From an uncultured Bacteroidales bacterium (GTDB lineage Bacteria > Bacteroidota > Bacteroidia > Bacteroidales > UBA932), in contig CALUPB010000011.1 of assembly GCA_944322585.1 (NCBI GenBank), forward strand, positions 1 to 64,000: a stretch of 64,000 nucleotides of DNA, read 5' to 3'. Position 1 is the first letter of the stretch. Each line of letters starts with the position of its first letter. The notes beneath the pieces are model-generated. The model did not search any database, was not told the DNA's origin, and was given only the letters and a program-made list of their open reading frames with translations. Of the stretch, positions 51,587 through 61,561 are shown in pieces. Position numbers and translations under genes: made by a program.

Positions 51587-52273
51587 ATGGAGAAAGGTAA
51601 GATCCTTATTGTCGATGATGAGGCCGACATACGTGAAATCCTGCAGTTCAATCTTGAAAATGCCGGTTATGCTGCCGACTGTGCGGCTTCTGCTGAAGAG
51701 GCGCTGGAAAAACTCTCACCGGAACACAGCCTTATACTCCTTGACGTAATGATGGAAGGAATGTCCGGATTCAGAATGGCGGAAGTCGTCAGGAAGGAGA
51801 GGGAAAGCCGGGTACCTATCATTTTCCTTACTGCAAAGAATGCCGAGAATGATCTTCTGACAGGTTTCTCTGCCGGGGGAGACGACTATATCAGCAAACC
51901 GTTTTCCATTCATGAAGTGCTGGCCCGTATAAAGGCTGTGCTCAGACGCAGTTCTGCCATGGAAGAGGCGGAACCTGACAGTATTTCGTCCGGGAAAATA
52001 CGCATTGACATGTCCAGGAAGATGGTATTCGCCGGAGATGCACCAGTCCTTCTCTCCAAGAAAGAATTCGAGATTCTGTGCCTTCTTGCCTCGCATGAGG
52101 GGAGAGTATATTCAAGGGAAGATATCATCAATGAATTATGGAAAGATGCCCCCTATGTGCTGGACCGTACGGTCGATGTCCATATAGCACGGATAAGGGC
52201 AAAGCTCGGCGAGTACAAGAATTATCTTACAAACCGTTCAGGATACGGCTACTGTTTCAGTCCGACAGAATAG
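51587..52273 (+). CDS. OmpR/PhoB-type response regulator
   Basis: 228 residues. The receiver domain has ILIVDDEAD, the phospho-acceptor in LILLDVMMEGMSG, the FLTAK threonine and the YISKPFS lysine. The C-terminal winged helix has LSKKEFEILCLLASHEGRVYSREDIINELW and RTVDVHIARIRAKLG. The ATG at 51587 gives a normal start; an upstream in-frame ATG at 51503 lies inside the repeat element. The sensor kinase gene follows after 12 bases. The leader of about 136 nt is made of the dispersed repeat, so it may influence translation. Confidence 0.95.
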   Translation: MEKGKILIVDDEADIREILQFNLENAGYAADCAASAEEALEKLSPEHSLILLDVMMEGMSGFRMAEVVRKERESRVPIIFLTAKNAENDLLTGFSAGGDDYISKPFSIHEVLARIKAVLRRSSAMEEAEPDSISSGKIRIDMSRKMVFAGDAPVLLSKKEFEILCLLASHEGRVYSREDIINELWKDAPYVLDRTVDVHIARIRAKLGEYKNYLTNRSGYGYCFSPTE

Positions 52274-52285
52274 GAGAAGCCTGCC

Positions 52286-53116
52286 ATGGACAATTATGTT
52301 CGTATAGACATATTGCTGTATATCCTTTTGGCAGTAGTTGTCGTGACAGGTGTGGTATGGATTGTCGTGCACCGCAATTTCGGGCGGAGTATTCTGGACA
52401 TGACGAAAAAGATAGACAGGGAGAAGGAAAAGTACCGGGAGATGAAGCAGCAGATGTCCAACAACATCGCTCATGAGCTCAGGACGCCTGTAAGCAGTAT
52501 CAGAGGGTATCTGGAAACTTTGGCCACATGTCCGGATATCGATCCGGCCCGCAAGCAGCTTTTCATTGAAAGGGCGTATGCCCAGTCTATAAGGCTTTCC
52601 GATCTCATAAGGGATATCGCTCTCATATCCAAGATCGAGGAGGCATCCTCCAAGCTGGTGAAGGGAAATGTCAATCTCAGGAAAATTTCGGAAGAAGTTT
52701 TCGAGGAATTCAAGGAGGCGATTGCCGGTAACGGGGTAAATGTTGAAAACATGCTGCCTGCTGATCTTGAAATTGTCGCCAACAGGACATTGGTGTATGC
52801 CGTTTTCCGCAATCTTGTGGAGAACAGCCTCAAATACGGGGGTGAGCATATCACTGTGCACATAGAATGTTCCGGGCACAAGTCCGGCCTTTACCAGTTC
52901 AAATACTATGATACCGGAAAGGGCGTTGCCCGGGAGCATCTGAAACGGCTCTTCGAAAGATTTTACAGGGTGCAGGAAGGAAGGACGAGGGATGCGGGAG
53001 GATCGGGTCTCGGCCTTTCCATTGTCAGGAATGCAATATCATTCCATGGCGGGGACATTACAGCCCTTGCCCATCATGGCGGCGGCCTTGAGTACAGGTT
53101 TTCTCTGCACAGATGA
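52286..53116 (+). CDS. PhoR-like sensor histidine kinase without extracytoplasmic sensor
   Basis: 276 residues. A single membrane helix at about 8-28 (IDILLYILLAVVVVTGVVWIVV) is followed by a short linker. HisKA holds the phospho-acceptor in NNIAHELRTPVSSIRGYL, and the ATPase domain has RNLVENSLKYG, YYDTGKGV and GGSGLGLSIV. With one N-terminal helix and no loop of useful size outside, it lacks the periplasmic sensor usual in this group; sensing may occur in the membrane or through partners. It follows its regulator by 12 bases and is convergent with the patatin gene. Confidence 0.93.
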   Translation: MDNYVRIDILLYILLAVVVVTGVVWIVVHRNFGRSILDMTKKIDREKEKYREMKQQMSNNIAHELRTPVSSIRGYLETLATCPDIDPARKQLFIERAYAQSIRLSDLIRDIALISKIEEASSKLVKGNVNLRKISEEVFEEFKEAIAGNGVNVENMLPADLEIVANRTLVYAVFRNLVENSLKYGGEHITVHIECSGHKSGLYQFKYYDTGKGVAREHLKRLFERFYRVQEGRTRDAGGSGLGLSIVRNAISFHGGDITALAHHGGGLEYRFSLHR

Positions 53117-53176
53117 CAGGTTTTGCCGGGTAGTGGCCGGCAAGGTGACTTATGCGGATGCAGCCGTCATTCCTGT

Positions 53177-54031
53177 TCAGACAAGTTTCTTGCGGCCGGG
53201 GATGGTTTTCTCGGCTTCATACTCGTCAAGTGCGGCTTTCATGAGTTCCCGTCCTTTCCCGGAGATTTCCCGTGCCTTTGCATAGTCAGGAATGGCTCCG
53301 TATTCATCGAAAGGCATTCTTATCAGGATGTCCGGAGGTGTCAGTTGCAGCGAAAGCCTGGTGTTTACCATGTTCATCAGAGAGAATGTCCGTCCGAGAA
53401 CTGTATGGAAAGTCTTTTCCGGGTCGGACAGATCATGATCCTCCCAACTGTTCTCCTGACTGATTTTTCTGACCTTGTCGACATCTATGGCATTGACATC
53501 GAAAGCCACAAGTATGTCTCCCGGTGTCCGGACCACACGGTTGAGCGGGATTACATTGGTTATTCCTCCGTCTATAAGAGTCCTTCCGTCAACTTTGGCC
53601 GGCCTGAAAAGAGACGGAATGGATATGGATGCCCTGATGGCCTGGAACAGGTTGCCTTTTTCGAATACGACTTCCTCTCCGGTATAGAAATCAGTCGCCA
53701 CTGCCCTGTATGGAATCCCGAGTCCCTCTATATCGGTGTCGGGCACAATTTCCTTAAGAGCCTCCATTACTTTGTCTCCTTTTACAAGATGGCTCAGGCT
53801 CAATGAAATGTCCATCAGCGACAGAACTTTCCAGGCGTCAAGGTCGAACAGCCATTCTTTGACTTCGGCAAGTTTCCCGGCGGCATATATCCCGCCTACC
53901 AGGGAGCCTATTGATGTGCCTGCTATTGATGTTATCTCGTATCCGCGGCTCTCGAGTTCTTCAATGGCGCCTATATAGGCGAAACCTCTTGGCCCACCGC
54001 TTGAAAGGACCAGGGCGACTTTCTGTGACAT
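53177..54031 (-). CDS. patatin-like phospholipase
   Basis: 284 residues. The patatin fold is marked by the oxyanion loop SSGGPRGFAYIGAI, the nucleophile motif AGTSIGSLVG, and the Asp of the Ser-Asp dyad in LIDGGITNVIPL. These enzymes hydrolyse phospholipid acyl chains. There is no signal peptide, so it is cytoplasmic. It follows pflA by 37 bases on the same strand and may be transcribed with pflBA. Confidence 0.92.
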   Translation of the reverse strand: MSQKVALVLSSGGPRGFAYIGAIEELESRGYEITSIAGTSIGSLVGGIYAAGKLAEVKEWLFDLDAWKVLSLMDISLSLSHLVKGDKVMEALKEIVPDTDIEGLGIPYRAVATDFYTGEEVVFEKGNLFQAIRASISIPSLFRPAKVDGRTLIDGGITNVIPLNRVVRTPGDILVAFDVNAIDVDKVRKISQENSWEDHDLSDPEKTFHTVLGRTFSLMNMVNTRLSLQLTPPDILIRMPFDEYGAIPDYAKAREISGKGRELMKAALDEYEAEKTIPGRKKLV

Positions 54032-54068
54032 AAGGAATCGAATTGTCCGCTAATATAAGAAATTAACG

Positions 54069-54797
54069 TCAATTCAGGATTACATTGCTGAAATATTCTT
54101 CCAGAATGCCCTTTGCCTTTGACAGCTGTTCCTGAGTGTTGAGGGGTGTACCTTCCAACCGGTACTCCCATCCGAGGGTTTCATACTTGTGTTTCCCGAG
54201 AGTATGGTATGGCAGAAGTTCGACTCTCTGCAGCATGCTGTATGCCTTGAAATGTTCCCCGAGTGCACGTATGTCTTCCTCGAAATCGCTCAGTCCGGGC
54301 ACAAGCACATATCTGAGCCAGAAAGGCTTCGCGTGTTCCTCCATCCATCCGGCCGTTCCGAGTGTCCGGGTGTTGTCATGTCCGGTGATTTTCCTGTGTC
54401 TCGCAGGATTGAATTCCTTAACGTCAAGCAGTACGAGATCCGAGAGCGACAGCAGTTCTTCGACGTCCTTGTTCCAGATGCCTCCGTTAGTGTCTATGCA
54501 GACATTTATTCCGTTCTCTTTCAGCTTTCGGACTGCCGGTATCAGGCCGGCAGCCTGGACTGTAGGTTCTCCTCCGGAAAAAGTGACTCCGCCTTTCTTT
54601 CCGAAAAACGGTTTCTCTCTCAGGGCCCTTTCCACTATTTCTTCAGGTTCGGTCGGTGTCCCTCCTTCAAGACTTATCGTATCCGGATTCGCACAGTACA
54701 GACAGCGGAACGGGCATCCCTGAAGAAATACGACGAGCCTTATCCCCGGCCCGTCGTATGTTCCCAAAGATTCATATGAGTGTACTCTGATCGCCAT
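54069..54797 (-). CDS. pflA: pyruvate formate-lyase activating enzyme
   Basis: 242 residues. This radical SAM enzyme installs the glycyl radical in PflB under anaerobic conditions. It has the CxxxCxxC cluster motif as GCPFRCLYC, GGVTFSGGEPTVQA (SAM-binding GGE) and DTNGG. I place the start at 54797, one base after the pflB stop; an in-frame ATG at 54812 would overlap pflB. Such tight spacing implies co-translation with pflB. Confidence 0.96.
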   Translation of the reverse strand: MAIRVHSYESLGTYDGPGIRLVVFLQGCPFRCLYCANPDTISLEGGTPTEPEEIVERALREKPFFGKKGGVTFSGGEPTVQAAGLIPAVRKLKENGINVCIDTNGGIWNKDVEELLSLSDLVLLDVKEFNPARHRKITGHDNTRTLGTAGWMEEHAKPFWLRYVLVPGLSDFEEDIRALGEHFKAYSMLQRVELLPYHTLGKHKYETLGWEYRLEGTPLNTQEQLSKAKGILEEYFSNVILN

Positions 54798-54798
54798 C

Positions 54799-57027
54799 CT
54801 ACATTGATTCATGGAAAGTCCTTGCGATGACCTCAAGCTGGTGCTCCCGGCTCAGTTTGGTGAAATTCACCGCGTAACCGGAAACCCTGATGGTGAGCTG
54901 CGGGTATTTTTCCGGATGTTCCATGGCGTCTTCGAGCATTTCCCTGTTGAGGACATTGACATTGAGGTGATGTGCCCCTTTGCTGAAATATCCGTCCATC
55001 ATTGTCACGAGGTTGTCGATCTTGTCTTCATCCGTAGGTCCGAGGGATTTCGGTACGATGGAGAACGTATTGCTGATACCGTCCATGGCATCGTTGTAGT
55101 CCAGCTTCGCAACGGAACTCAGGGAAGCGATGGCTCCTTGACTGTCGCGTCCGTGCATCGGGTTCGCTCCAGGTGCGAAAGCCACTCCCTTGAGCCTGCC
55201 GTCCGGAGTGGCTCCTGTCTTTTTCCCGTACATCACGTTTGAGGTGATGGTGAGTATAGAGAGGGTAGGCATTGCATTCTTGTAGACAGGCAGTTTGCGC
55301 AGTTCCTCGTTGAAATATCTGACCAGGCCCTCCGCTATGCTGTCCACCCTGTCATCATCATTGCCATAGCAAGGATATTCACCTTCTATTTCGAAGGCGT
55401 CCGTGAGTCCGTCCGCATTGCGGTGCGCAGTTACCTTTGCATATCTGATAGCGGAAAGAGAGTCCGCGGCAATGGAAAGGCCGGCTGCCCCGTATGCCAG
55501 ATTTATGGCCGGATCGGTGTCAATGAAAGCCATCTGGGACCTTTCATAGTCATATTTGTCATGCATGTAGTGGATGATGTTCATGGCCTCGTTGTATACT
55601 CTGGCCACCTCATGCAGCACTTTCTTGTAGTTTGCAAGCACTTCTTCATAGTCAAGCACATCGCTTTTGAGGGGTTCGATGCCGGATACCATCAGGGTCC
55701 CGGTGTTTTCGCATCGTCCTCCGTTTATGGCAAGCAGGAGAGCCTTTGCGAGGTTGGCCCGTGCGCCGAAGAACTGTATTGCCTTCCCGATGGCCTGATA
55801 TGATACGCAGCATGCTATCCCGTAGTCATCACAGCCGCGTACCTTTTTCATCAGATCATCATTCTCATACTGTACGGAGCTGGTGTCAATGGATACCTTG
55901 GCACAGAAATCCTTGAAGCCTTCCGGGAGTTCCGGACTCCAGAGAACGGTCATGTTAGGCTCCGGTGCAGGTCCGAGATTATACAGGGTCTGCAGGAAAC
56001 GGAAAGAGGTTTTCGTTACCTTTACCTTTCCGTCCTTGAACTTCCCTCCGATGGATTCCGTGATCCAGGTAGGGTCTCCTGCGAAAATCTCGTTGTAGGA
56101 ATTCATCCTCAGATGTCTGACCATCCTGAGTTTCATCACGAACTGGTCAATGAGCTCCTGGGCGAATGTCTCGTCAATGATTCCGTGATTGAGGTCATAC
56201 TGTATATATATGTCAAGGAAGGAAGACACATTGCCGAGAGACATGGCAGCTCCGTCCTGCTCCTTTACAGCTGCGAGATAGGCCATATATACCCACTGTA
56301 CCGCTTCCCTGGCATTGAGTGCCGGTCGCCCGAGTTCCAGTCCGTACATTTCCCCGAGAACCTTGATTTCCCCGAGGGCCTTGATCTGGTCCGCAACCTC
56401 TTCCCGCAGGCGGATACGGGATTCCGTCATCGGGCCGGTAAGGGCTTTGAGGTCTTCCTTTTTCGCCTCTATAAGCCTGTCCGCACCATAGAGAGCCAGT
56501 CTCCTGTAGTCACCGATGATACGTCCTCTCGAATAGTTGTCCGGAAGCCCTGTCAGAAATCCCAAGGAACGGAATTTCCTGATTTCTTCCGTATAGACAT
56601 CGAATACTCCGTCATTATGGGTCTTGCGGTAATGGGTGAATATCTTCTTTACTTCCGGGTCGAGCTCCATCCCGTTTTCCCTGCATGCCTTTTCGACTAC
56701 ATGCCATCCTCCGAAAGGCTTGATGGCTCTCTTGAGCAGTTCGTCGGTCTGCAGTCCCACAATGAGTTCGTTTTCCCTGTCTATGTAGCCGGCTGCATGT
56801 GAAGTTATCGTGGAAATTGTCTTTGCGTCGATGGAATGGACTCCTCCGTTGGCCCTTTCCTCTTCCAGAGCCTTAGTGCAGATTGCCCACAGTCTTTTGG
56901 TCCTCTCTGTAGGACCCTGCAGGAAAGAAGCGTCTCCCGTATATGGAGTTATGTTACGGTAAACGAAATCTGACACATCAATTTTGCCTGACCAGGCACC
57001 GTCTTTGAACTTTCCGTCGGTTGTCAT
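54799..57027 (-). CDS. pflB: pyruvate formate-lyase
   Basis: 742 residues. PflB cleaves pyruvate with CoA to acetyl-CoA and formate. The catalytic cysteine pair is in [10 protein letters not shown], and the glycyl radical site is RVSGYAVNF (Gly717) near the C-terminus. [22 protein letters not shown] and the [17 protein letters not shown]-like strand confirm true PflB over other glycyl radical enzymes. The gene starts the pflB-pflA(-patatin) unit. A promoter and a 15-bp palindrome lie upstream, the latter possibly the site of an oxygen- or redox-responsive regulator. Confidence 0.96.
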   Translation of the reverse strand: MTTDGKFKDGAWSGKIDVSDFVYRNITPYTGDASFLQGPTERTKRLWAICTKALEEERANGGVHSIDAKTISTITSHAAGYIDRENELIVGLQTDELLKRAIKPFGGWHVVEKACRENGMELDPEVKKIFTHYRKTHNDGVFDVYTEEIRKFRSLGFLTGLPDNYSRGRIIGDYRRLALYGADRLIEAKKEDLKALTGPMTESRIRLREEVADQIKALGEIKVLGEMYGLELGRPALNAREAVQWVYMAYLAAVKEQDGAAMSLGNVSSFLDIYIQYDLNHGIIDETFAQELIDQFVMKLRMVRHLRMNSYNEIFAGDPTWITESIGGKFKDGKVKVTKTSFRFLQTLYNLGPAPEPNMTVLWSPELPEGFKDFCAKVSIDTSSVQYENDDLMKKVRGCDDYGIACCVSYQAIGKAIQFFGARANLAKALLLAINGGRCENTGTLMVSGIEPLKSDVLDYEEVLANYKKVLHEVARVYNEAMNIIHYMHDKYDYERSQMAFIDTDPAINLAYGAAGLSIAADSLSAIRYAKVTAHRNADGLTDAFEIEGEYPCYGNDDDRVDSIAEGLVRYFNEELRKLPVYKNAMPTLSILTITSNVMYGKKTGATPDGRLKGVAFAPGANPMHGRDSQGAIASLSSVAKLDYNDAMDGISNTFSIVPKSLGPTDEDKIDNLVTMMDGYFSKGAHHLNVNVLNREMLEDAMEHPEKYPQLTIRVSGYAVNFTKLSREHQLEVIARTFHESM

Positions 57028-57055
57028 ATTTTTCTGCCTTTAGTTTTTCAGGGCG

Positions 57056-57063
57056 CAAAGATA
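57056..57063 (-). promoter_or_regulatory. -7 promoter element for pflBA
   Basis: The minus strand reads TATCTTTG, an exact TAnnTTTG match, 29 bases before the pflB ATG. Confidence 0.6.
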
Positions 57064-57072
57064 TGTCTATAT

Positions 57073-57087
57073 TTTGAAAAATTCAAA
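57073..57087. promoter_or_regulatory. 15-bp palindrome over the pfl -33 region
   Basis: TTTGAA, three bases, TTCAAA. On the minus strand it is 9 bases upstream of the -7 element, so it overlaps where RNA polymerase binds the -33 region. This is the position of an operator. It is not an exact Crp/FNR site. Confidence 0.45.
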
Positions 57088-57142
57088 TTTACTTCCCATA
57101 TTCGTGGAAAGTGCGTTCCAGGTGCCTGGCAGGCAGCTTTTG

Positions 57143-57481
57143 TCAGTGTAAGGTCTCTGTTTCCACGACTCTGCTGATGCGGCCGGCAATTACTTCAAAG
57201 GACTGTTTCTCCGTACCGTCCGATGCCGTATACTTGGAACTGCGGATCCGTCCGCATACATACAGGGGACATCCTTTTTCTATTATTTTCAGATCCGGGA
57301 TAGCCTTGCTTTCCCAGGCGACGACATTGTGCCATGTGGTCTCTACGATACCTTCCCCTTCCTTGCCCTTGTACATGTAGTTGGTGGCAAGGGAAAATCT
57401 TGCCACATGGCCGTTTCCGGCTTCGGAGATCCGGACATTGCCGACATTTCCTCTCAATTCGATTCTGTTCAACTGTTCCAT
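57143..57481 (-). CDS. ssb: single-stranded DNA-binding protein
   Basis: 112 residues. A single OB fold: NRIELRGNVGNVRISEAGNGHVARFSLATNYMYKGKEG, TTWHNVVAWESKAI, and KGCPLYVCGRIRSSKYTASDGTEKQSFEVIAGRI. It lacks the long acidic tail of a housekeeping Ssb (the end is VVETETLH), so it is probably a short secondary Ssb-like protein. It stands alone between pflB and the zinc-ribbon gene. Confidence 0.92.
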   Translation of the reverse strand: MEQLNRIELRGNVGNVRISEAGNGHVARFSLATNYMYKGKEGEGIVETTWHNVVAWESKAIPDLKIIEKGCPLYVCGRIRSSKYTASDGTEKQSFEVIAGRISRVVETETLH

Positions 57482-57820
57482 TGCTGTCTGTTTTTAATGT
57501 TATCCTTTCCCCACCTGTGCGCACTGCGGGATACGGCAAAGTAAGATAAAATATCCTTTGCCGCAGCGGTGACGGATACTGCCATGTACAGTTTTTTCTT
57601 TTTTCGTGCATCTTATCTTATGGCAGGATTTATTTTATCTTCCGGTATACGTTTCAAGGCTGTCTTTTAGGATATCCTGAAAAATTTTGTATCTTTTCGG
57701 GAATGCAATGATTTTCCGTGCATATAACGAAAAAGAAAAAGTTTCAGTCAAAAAGGTATAATTCCGTAAAATACGGTTGTTTCCTATTGTTCCATAACGG
57801 ATATTTGAAAGAAAAAAGCT
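57482..57820. other. AT-rich intergenic region with an inverted repeat
   Basis: About 340 bases. It holds an inverted repeat CGGCAAAG/CTTTGCCG (57534-57541 and 57556-57563, spacer AAGATAAAATAT-like), close to the likely ssb promoter. A TATCTTTT box at 57690-57697 may serve the zinc-ribbon gene. No RNA gene is recognised. Confidence 0.45.
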
Positions 57821-58258
57821 ATGGGGTATGATTCAGGGACACGCATTGCGAGATGTCTGGAATGCGGAGACAGGATTGAATACGGGAGACAGGACAAGAA
57901 ATTTTGCTGCGACACGTGCAAGAACAGATGGAACAACCGCAAGGCCAGGAGAAGCCGTACCGCAAGGATGAAGGTGCTTTCAGCATTAGACAGGAACTAC
58001 AGGATTCTCGACAGGCTGCTGAAGACGGACTGTACCTCGATAAGTGTGGCCGAACTGAGACAGATGGGATTCAATTTCGATTATGTCACCTCATACCACA
58101 AAGTCAGGAGACATGATGAATTCGCGTGTTTCGATATCCTCTTTGTCGTCATGTCGGTCAATGTCATATCCATTTCCCGGATAGGTCAGGCCTCCGGAAA
58201 GGGAAAATTACAGGATATTTCATTAAATTTGCAGAATGTCCCGCACAGGGAAAAATGA
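57821..58258 (+). CDS. small zinc-ribbon protein, unknown function
   Basis: 145 residues. The N-terminus has a treble-clef or zinc-ribbon pattern: CLECGDRIEYGRQDKKFCCDTCKNRWNNRKARR, with Cys pairs spaced 2 and 2. A very basic stretch follows, then a helical part (LRQMGFNFDYVTSYHKV) like that in related Bacteroidota proteins. DNA or RNA binding is likely. Its last codon overlaps an ATG (ATGA at 58255) in the frame of the next gene, so the two may be coupled. Confidence 0.75.
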   Translation: MGYDSGTRIARCLECGDRIEYGRQDKKFCCDTCKNRWNNRKARRSRTARMKVLSALDRNYRILDRLLKTDCTSISVAELRQMGFNFDYVTSYHKVRRHDEFACFDILFVVMSVNVISISRIGQASGKGKLQDISLNLQNVPHREK

Positions 58259-58266
58259 CAGGTATT

Positions 58267-60360
58267 ATGAAACAGACACTTGCATCGGCTTGTGCCGTAT
58301 TTTTGGTTTTTACGTCTTGCAATATGGAAAATCCTCTGCTCGTAGAGTCGGCTCTTCCTTACGGAGCCCCACAGTTCGATAAAATCAGGAATGAACACTA
58401 TCTTCCTGCATTCAGGGAAGCCGTCAGCCAGGCAAAGGCTGAGATAGATGCGATTGTGGATAATCCGGAAGATCCGGATTTCTTCAATACCATAGAGGCC
58501 CTCGAATACAGCGGAAGGGCTCTTGACCGGGTTTCTGGAATATTCTATAATCTTAATGAAGCCGATACAGACGAGGAGATGCAGTCCATAGCGGAGGAGG
58601 TGTCGCCTCTGATGACGGAGTACTCCATGTATGTCTCCCTTAACGAAAGACTTTTTGAAAGGGTCAAGGCTGTGTACGAGAGACGGTCTGCAATGGCCCT
58701 TGACCCGGATCAGGAGAAACTTCTGGAGGAGACATACAGGTCTTTTGTCAGGAGAGGAGCCAACCTCTCCGGCGAGGACAAGACTCTTTACAGCAAATAT
58801 TCCGAGGAACTTTCCCTCCTGTCTCTGCAGTTCCAGAAGAACAGTCTTGCCGCGACGAATGCCTTTTTCATAAATGTGACGGATCCTGCCGAACTGGCGG
58901 GGTTGCCGCAGTATATGAAGGATATGGGGAAAGAGTACGCCAAAGAAAGAGGTCTGGAGGGATGGGTGTTTACCCTTGATTATCCTTGCTATGCCCCGTT
59001 CATGAAATTCTGTGTCAGCAGGGACCTGAGGAAAAGGATGTATATGGGAAGGAGCATGATTTCGGTCGGGGGAGAGTTCGATAATACGGAGACGGTGCGG
59101 AAAATCGTTGATCTGAGGATGAAGATTGCTTCTCTGCTCGGATATGGGACCTATGCGGATTATGTTCTGGAGGAGAACATGGCCCGGACGAAAGATGCGG
59201 TAGAGGAGTTCCTTGGCCGGCTGCTTGAGCCGTCGCTTCCGTATGCGAGGAAGGAAGTGAATGAAGTGTATCAGTATGCTGTCAGGCATGGCTTCGGCGG
59301 AGAGGAACTTATGCCATGGGATTTCACATTCTGGGCGGAACGGTACAAGGAAGCTGAATTCGCATTCAACGAGGAGCAGCTCAAACCGTATTTCAGGCTT
59401 GACAACTGTATAGATGCGGTGTTCGGTCTCGCAGGGAAACTGTATGGAGTGACTTTCGAGGAAAGGCCGGACATACCCGGATACCACAAGGATGTCAAGG
59501 TATATGATGTCAGGGATGCGGACGGGACCCATCTGGCTCTGTTCTATGCCGATTTCTTCCCGCGGGAGAGCAAGAGAAGCGGAGCCTGGATGACTGAATT
59601 CAGAGGCCAGAGTATATATAATGGTGTGGAGGAGCGTCCGTTTGTCAGCATAGTGACCAATTTCACGAAGCCTGTAGGCGATGCTCCGTCACTGATCACG
59701 CATGATGAATTCACTACATTCCTGCATGAGTTCGGCCATGCCCTGCACGGGATGTTTGCCAAGGGAAGATACGGCTCTCTTACAGGGACCAATGTATCGC
59801 GTGATTTCGTGGAGCTTCCGTCGCAGATAATGGAGAACTGGGCCTATGAACCTGAATATCTGGACTCTTTTGCCAAGGATTACAGATCGGGAGAGGTCAT
59901 TCCGGCCGAGTTGATAGACAAGGTGGTAGCCGCCAAGAATTATCTCTCGGGATATTATCAGGTAAGGCAGCTGCAGTTCGGGATCATAGACATGGCATGG
60001 CATACTCTGACGGAACTTCCGGAAGAAGGAACCGTAGAGTTCGAGAAAGAGTCGATAGGGAAGTGCGCGGTATTGCCGGAGGTGCAGGGAACGGCCATTT
60101 CACCTTCTTTCGGACATATCTTTTCAGGCGGGTATGCTGCCGGGTATTATTCCTATAAGTGGGCCGAGGTACTGGAGGCAGATGCGTTCTCCCTTTTCAA
60201 GGAGAAAGGCATATTCAACAGGGATGTGGCCGCTTCGTTCCGTCATAATGTCCTTGAAAAGGGAGGCAGCATGGATCCTGCGGTCCTGTACAGGAATTTC
60301 AGAGGCCATGATCCGCAGCCGGAGGCCCTGCTGGAAAAGCTCGGACTTACCGGGGAGTAG
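58267..60360 (+). CDS. M3-family metallopeptidase (Dcp-like peptidyl-dipeptidase), lipoprotein
   Basis: 697 residues with a lipoprotein signal (KQTLASACAVFLVFTSC). The zinc motif is in TTFLHEFGHALHGMF (HEFGH) with the downstream glutamate in DFVELPSQIMENW. The family's C-terminal block (GTAISPSFGHIFSGGYAAGYYSYKWAEVLEADAF) is clear. These enzymes remove dipeptides from the C-terminus of oligopeptides. An ATG at 58255 would add four residues and overlap the zinc-ribbon stop; 58267 begins the signal peptide better. A membrane anchor points to periplasmic peptide use, whereas the E. coli homologue is mainly cytoplasmic. Confidence 0.94.
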   Translation: MKQTLASACAVFLVFTSCNMENPLLVESALPYGAPQFDKIRNEHYLPAFREAVSQAKAEIDAIVDNPEDPDFFNTIEALEYSGRALDRVSGIFYNLNEADTDEEMQSIAEEVSPLMTEYSMYVSLNERLFERVKAVYERRSAMALDPDQEKLLEETYRSFVRRGANLSGEDKTLYSKYSEELSLLSLQFQKNSLAATNAFFINVTDPAELAGLPQYMKDMGKEYAKERGLEGWVFTLDYPCYAPFMKFCVSRDLRKRMYMGRSMISVGGEFDNTETVRKIVDLRMKIASLLGYGTYADYVLEENMARTKDAVEEFLGRLLEPSLPYARKEVNEVYQYAVRHGFGGEELMPWDFTFWAERYKEAEFAFNEEQLKPYFRLDNCIDAVFGLAGKLYGVTFEERPDIPGYHKDVKVYDVRDADGTHLALFYADFFPRESKRSGAWMTEFRGQSIYNGVEERPFVSIVTNFTKPVGDAPSLITHDEFTTFLHEFGHALHGMFAKGRYGSLTGTNVSRDFVELPSQIMENWAYEPEYLDSFAKDYRSGEVIPAELIDKVVAAKNYLSGYYQVRQLQFGIIDMAWHTLTELPEEGTVEFEKESIGKCAVLPEVQGTAISPSFGHIFSGGYAAGYYSYKWAEVLEADAFSLFKEKGIFNRDVAASFRHNVLEKGGSMDPAVLYRNFRGHDPQPEALLEKLGLTGE

Positions 60361-60414
60361 CCCTCGGTTCCGCTTCAGAAAACGCCGGTACTCCGGGTTT
60401 TGTCTAAGACATAA

Positions 60415-61518
60415 TTATTTAGGCGCGATCTTGTATAGGAAGCCTGCTATGAAGGCATAGACGATATTCGGAAACCACATGGCCAGTCCGGGCGGCATGG
60501 CTCCGGTATGGACAAACATCTGGCTGAATCTAAGGAAGAGTATGTAGGTGAAGGCCAAGGCAATGCCTATGGCGATGTTCCAGCCGATGCCTCCCCTGCG
60601 TTTCTTGGAAGACAGGGCAACCCCCATTATTGTCAGGATGAATGCGGAGAAAGGCATCGCAAAACGGGTGTGTTTCTCGATCTGGGCGAGTTTGACATTG
60701 GCGTCTCCGCGCATCTTCTGTGTCTCGATCAGTTCGTTGAGCCTGCGGTAGGACAATGTCTCCACAGTATGCTTCCGCATGTAGAAGTCGCTTACACTCA
60801 GATTGATGACGGTATCGAGCTCCCTCCCGCTGCGGATATGGTCCTTAAGGTCATCGGTATAGTCCCGGATAAAGTACTTTTTAAGTCTCCATCCGCTGAA
60901 TGTGCTGTCCCACACGGCTGTTTCGGCCGAAATCTTGGATACGAGCTTGTTGTCCTCTATTTTTTCGAGAGTGAAGCGGTAGGCGGTATTGTTCCATGTG
61001 CTGAAGGATTCCACGAATACGAATTCTCCCGGAGAAATCTGGTAATGGACGTTCCGTCCGGTGATTACATTGCCGTGGCCTCTGATATATTTGGCCTCGA
61101 ACTCTCCTCTCTGCGCATTTGCGTTCGGAATGATGAACAGATTGAGACTCAATGAAAAGAGGGCTATCAGAGCAGCGGAGACGATATATGGCACCATCAT
61201 TCTGTGGAAGCTGATGCCGCAGGAGAGAATAGCCACGATCTCCGAGTTGGCAGCCATCTTGGACGTGAAGAAAATCACCGTTATGAACACGAACAGGGGG
61301 CTGAACATGTTCATGAAGTACGGGACGAAATTCACGTAATAGTCGAAGATGATCTCTTTCAGCGGAGCTTCATTGCTTACGAAGTCGTCGATTTTCTCGC
61401 TTATGTCGAAAATGATTACTATTCCGATTATGAGCAGCAACGCTATGAAGAAGGTCATTATGAACTTCTTCATTATGTACATATCGAGAATTCTCGGTTT
61501 GAGGTCTAATCTTCCCAT
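60415..61518 (-). CDS. LptF/LptG-family lipopolysaccharide export permease
   Basis: 367 residues. The protein has the YjgP/YjgQ plan: three N-terminal helices (ILDMYIMKKFIMTFFIALLLIIGIVIIFD, then FSPLFVFITVIFFTSKMAANSEIVAILSCGISFHRMMVPY), a periplasmic beta-jellyroll (about 140-270), and three C-terminal helices. It forms half of the LptFG channel that hands LPS to LptC. LptF and LptG cannot be separated by eye. It follows tgt by 43 bases on the same strand. Confidence 0.92.
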   Translation of the reverse strand: MGRLDLKPRILDMYIMKKFIMTFFIALLLIIGIVIIFDISEKIDDFVSNEAPLKEIIFDYYVNFVPYFMNMFSPLFVFITVIFFTSKMAANSEIVAILSCGISFHRMMVPYIVSAALIALFSLSLNLFIIPNANAQRGEFEAKYIRGHGNVITGRNVHYQISPGEFVFVESFSTWNNTAYRFTLEKIEDNKLVSKISAETAVWDSTFSGWRLKKYFIRDYTDDLKDHIRSGRELDTVINLSVSDFYMRKHTVETLSYRRLNELIETQKMRGDANVKLAQIEKHTRFAMPFSAFILTIMGVALSSKKRRGGIGWNIAIGIALAFTYILFLRFSQMFVHTGAMPPGLAMWFPNIVYAFIAGFLYKIAPK

Positions 61519-61561
61519 GTCCGTGCTGCCTGAGTTTGTGTTACGTATCCTTTTATGGGTG

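Noticed and set aside
53123-53143. TTGCCGG/CCGGCAA hairpin between the kinase and patatin genes as a terminator
   Set aside because: No T-run on either side; it may act weakly but is not supported as an intrinsic terminator.
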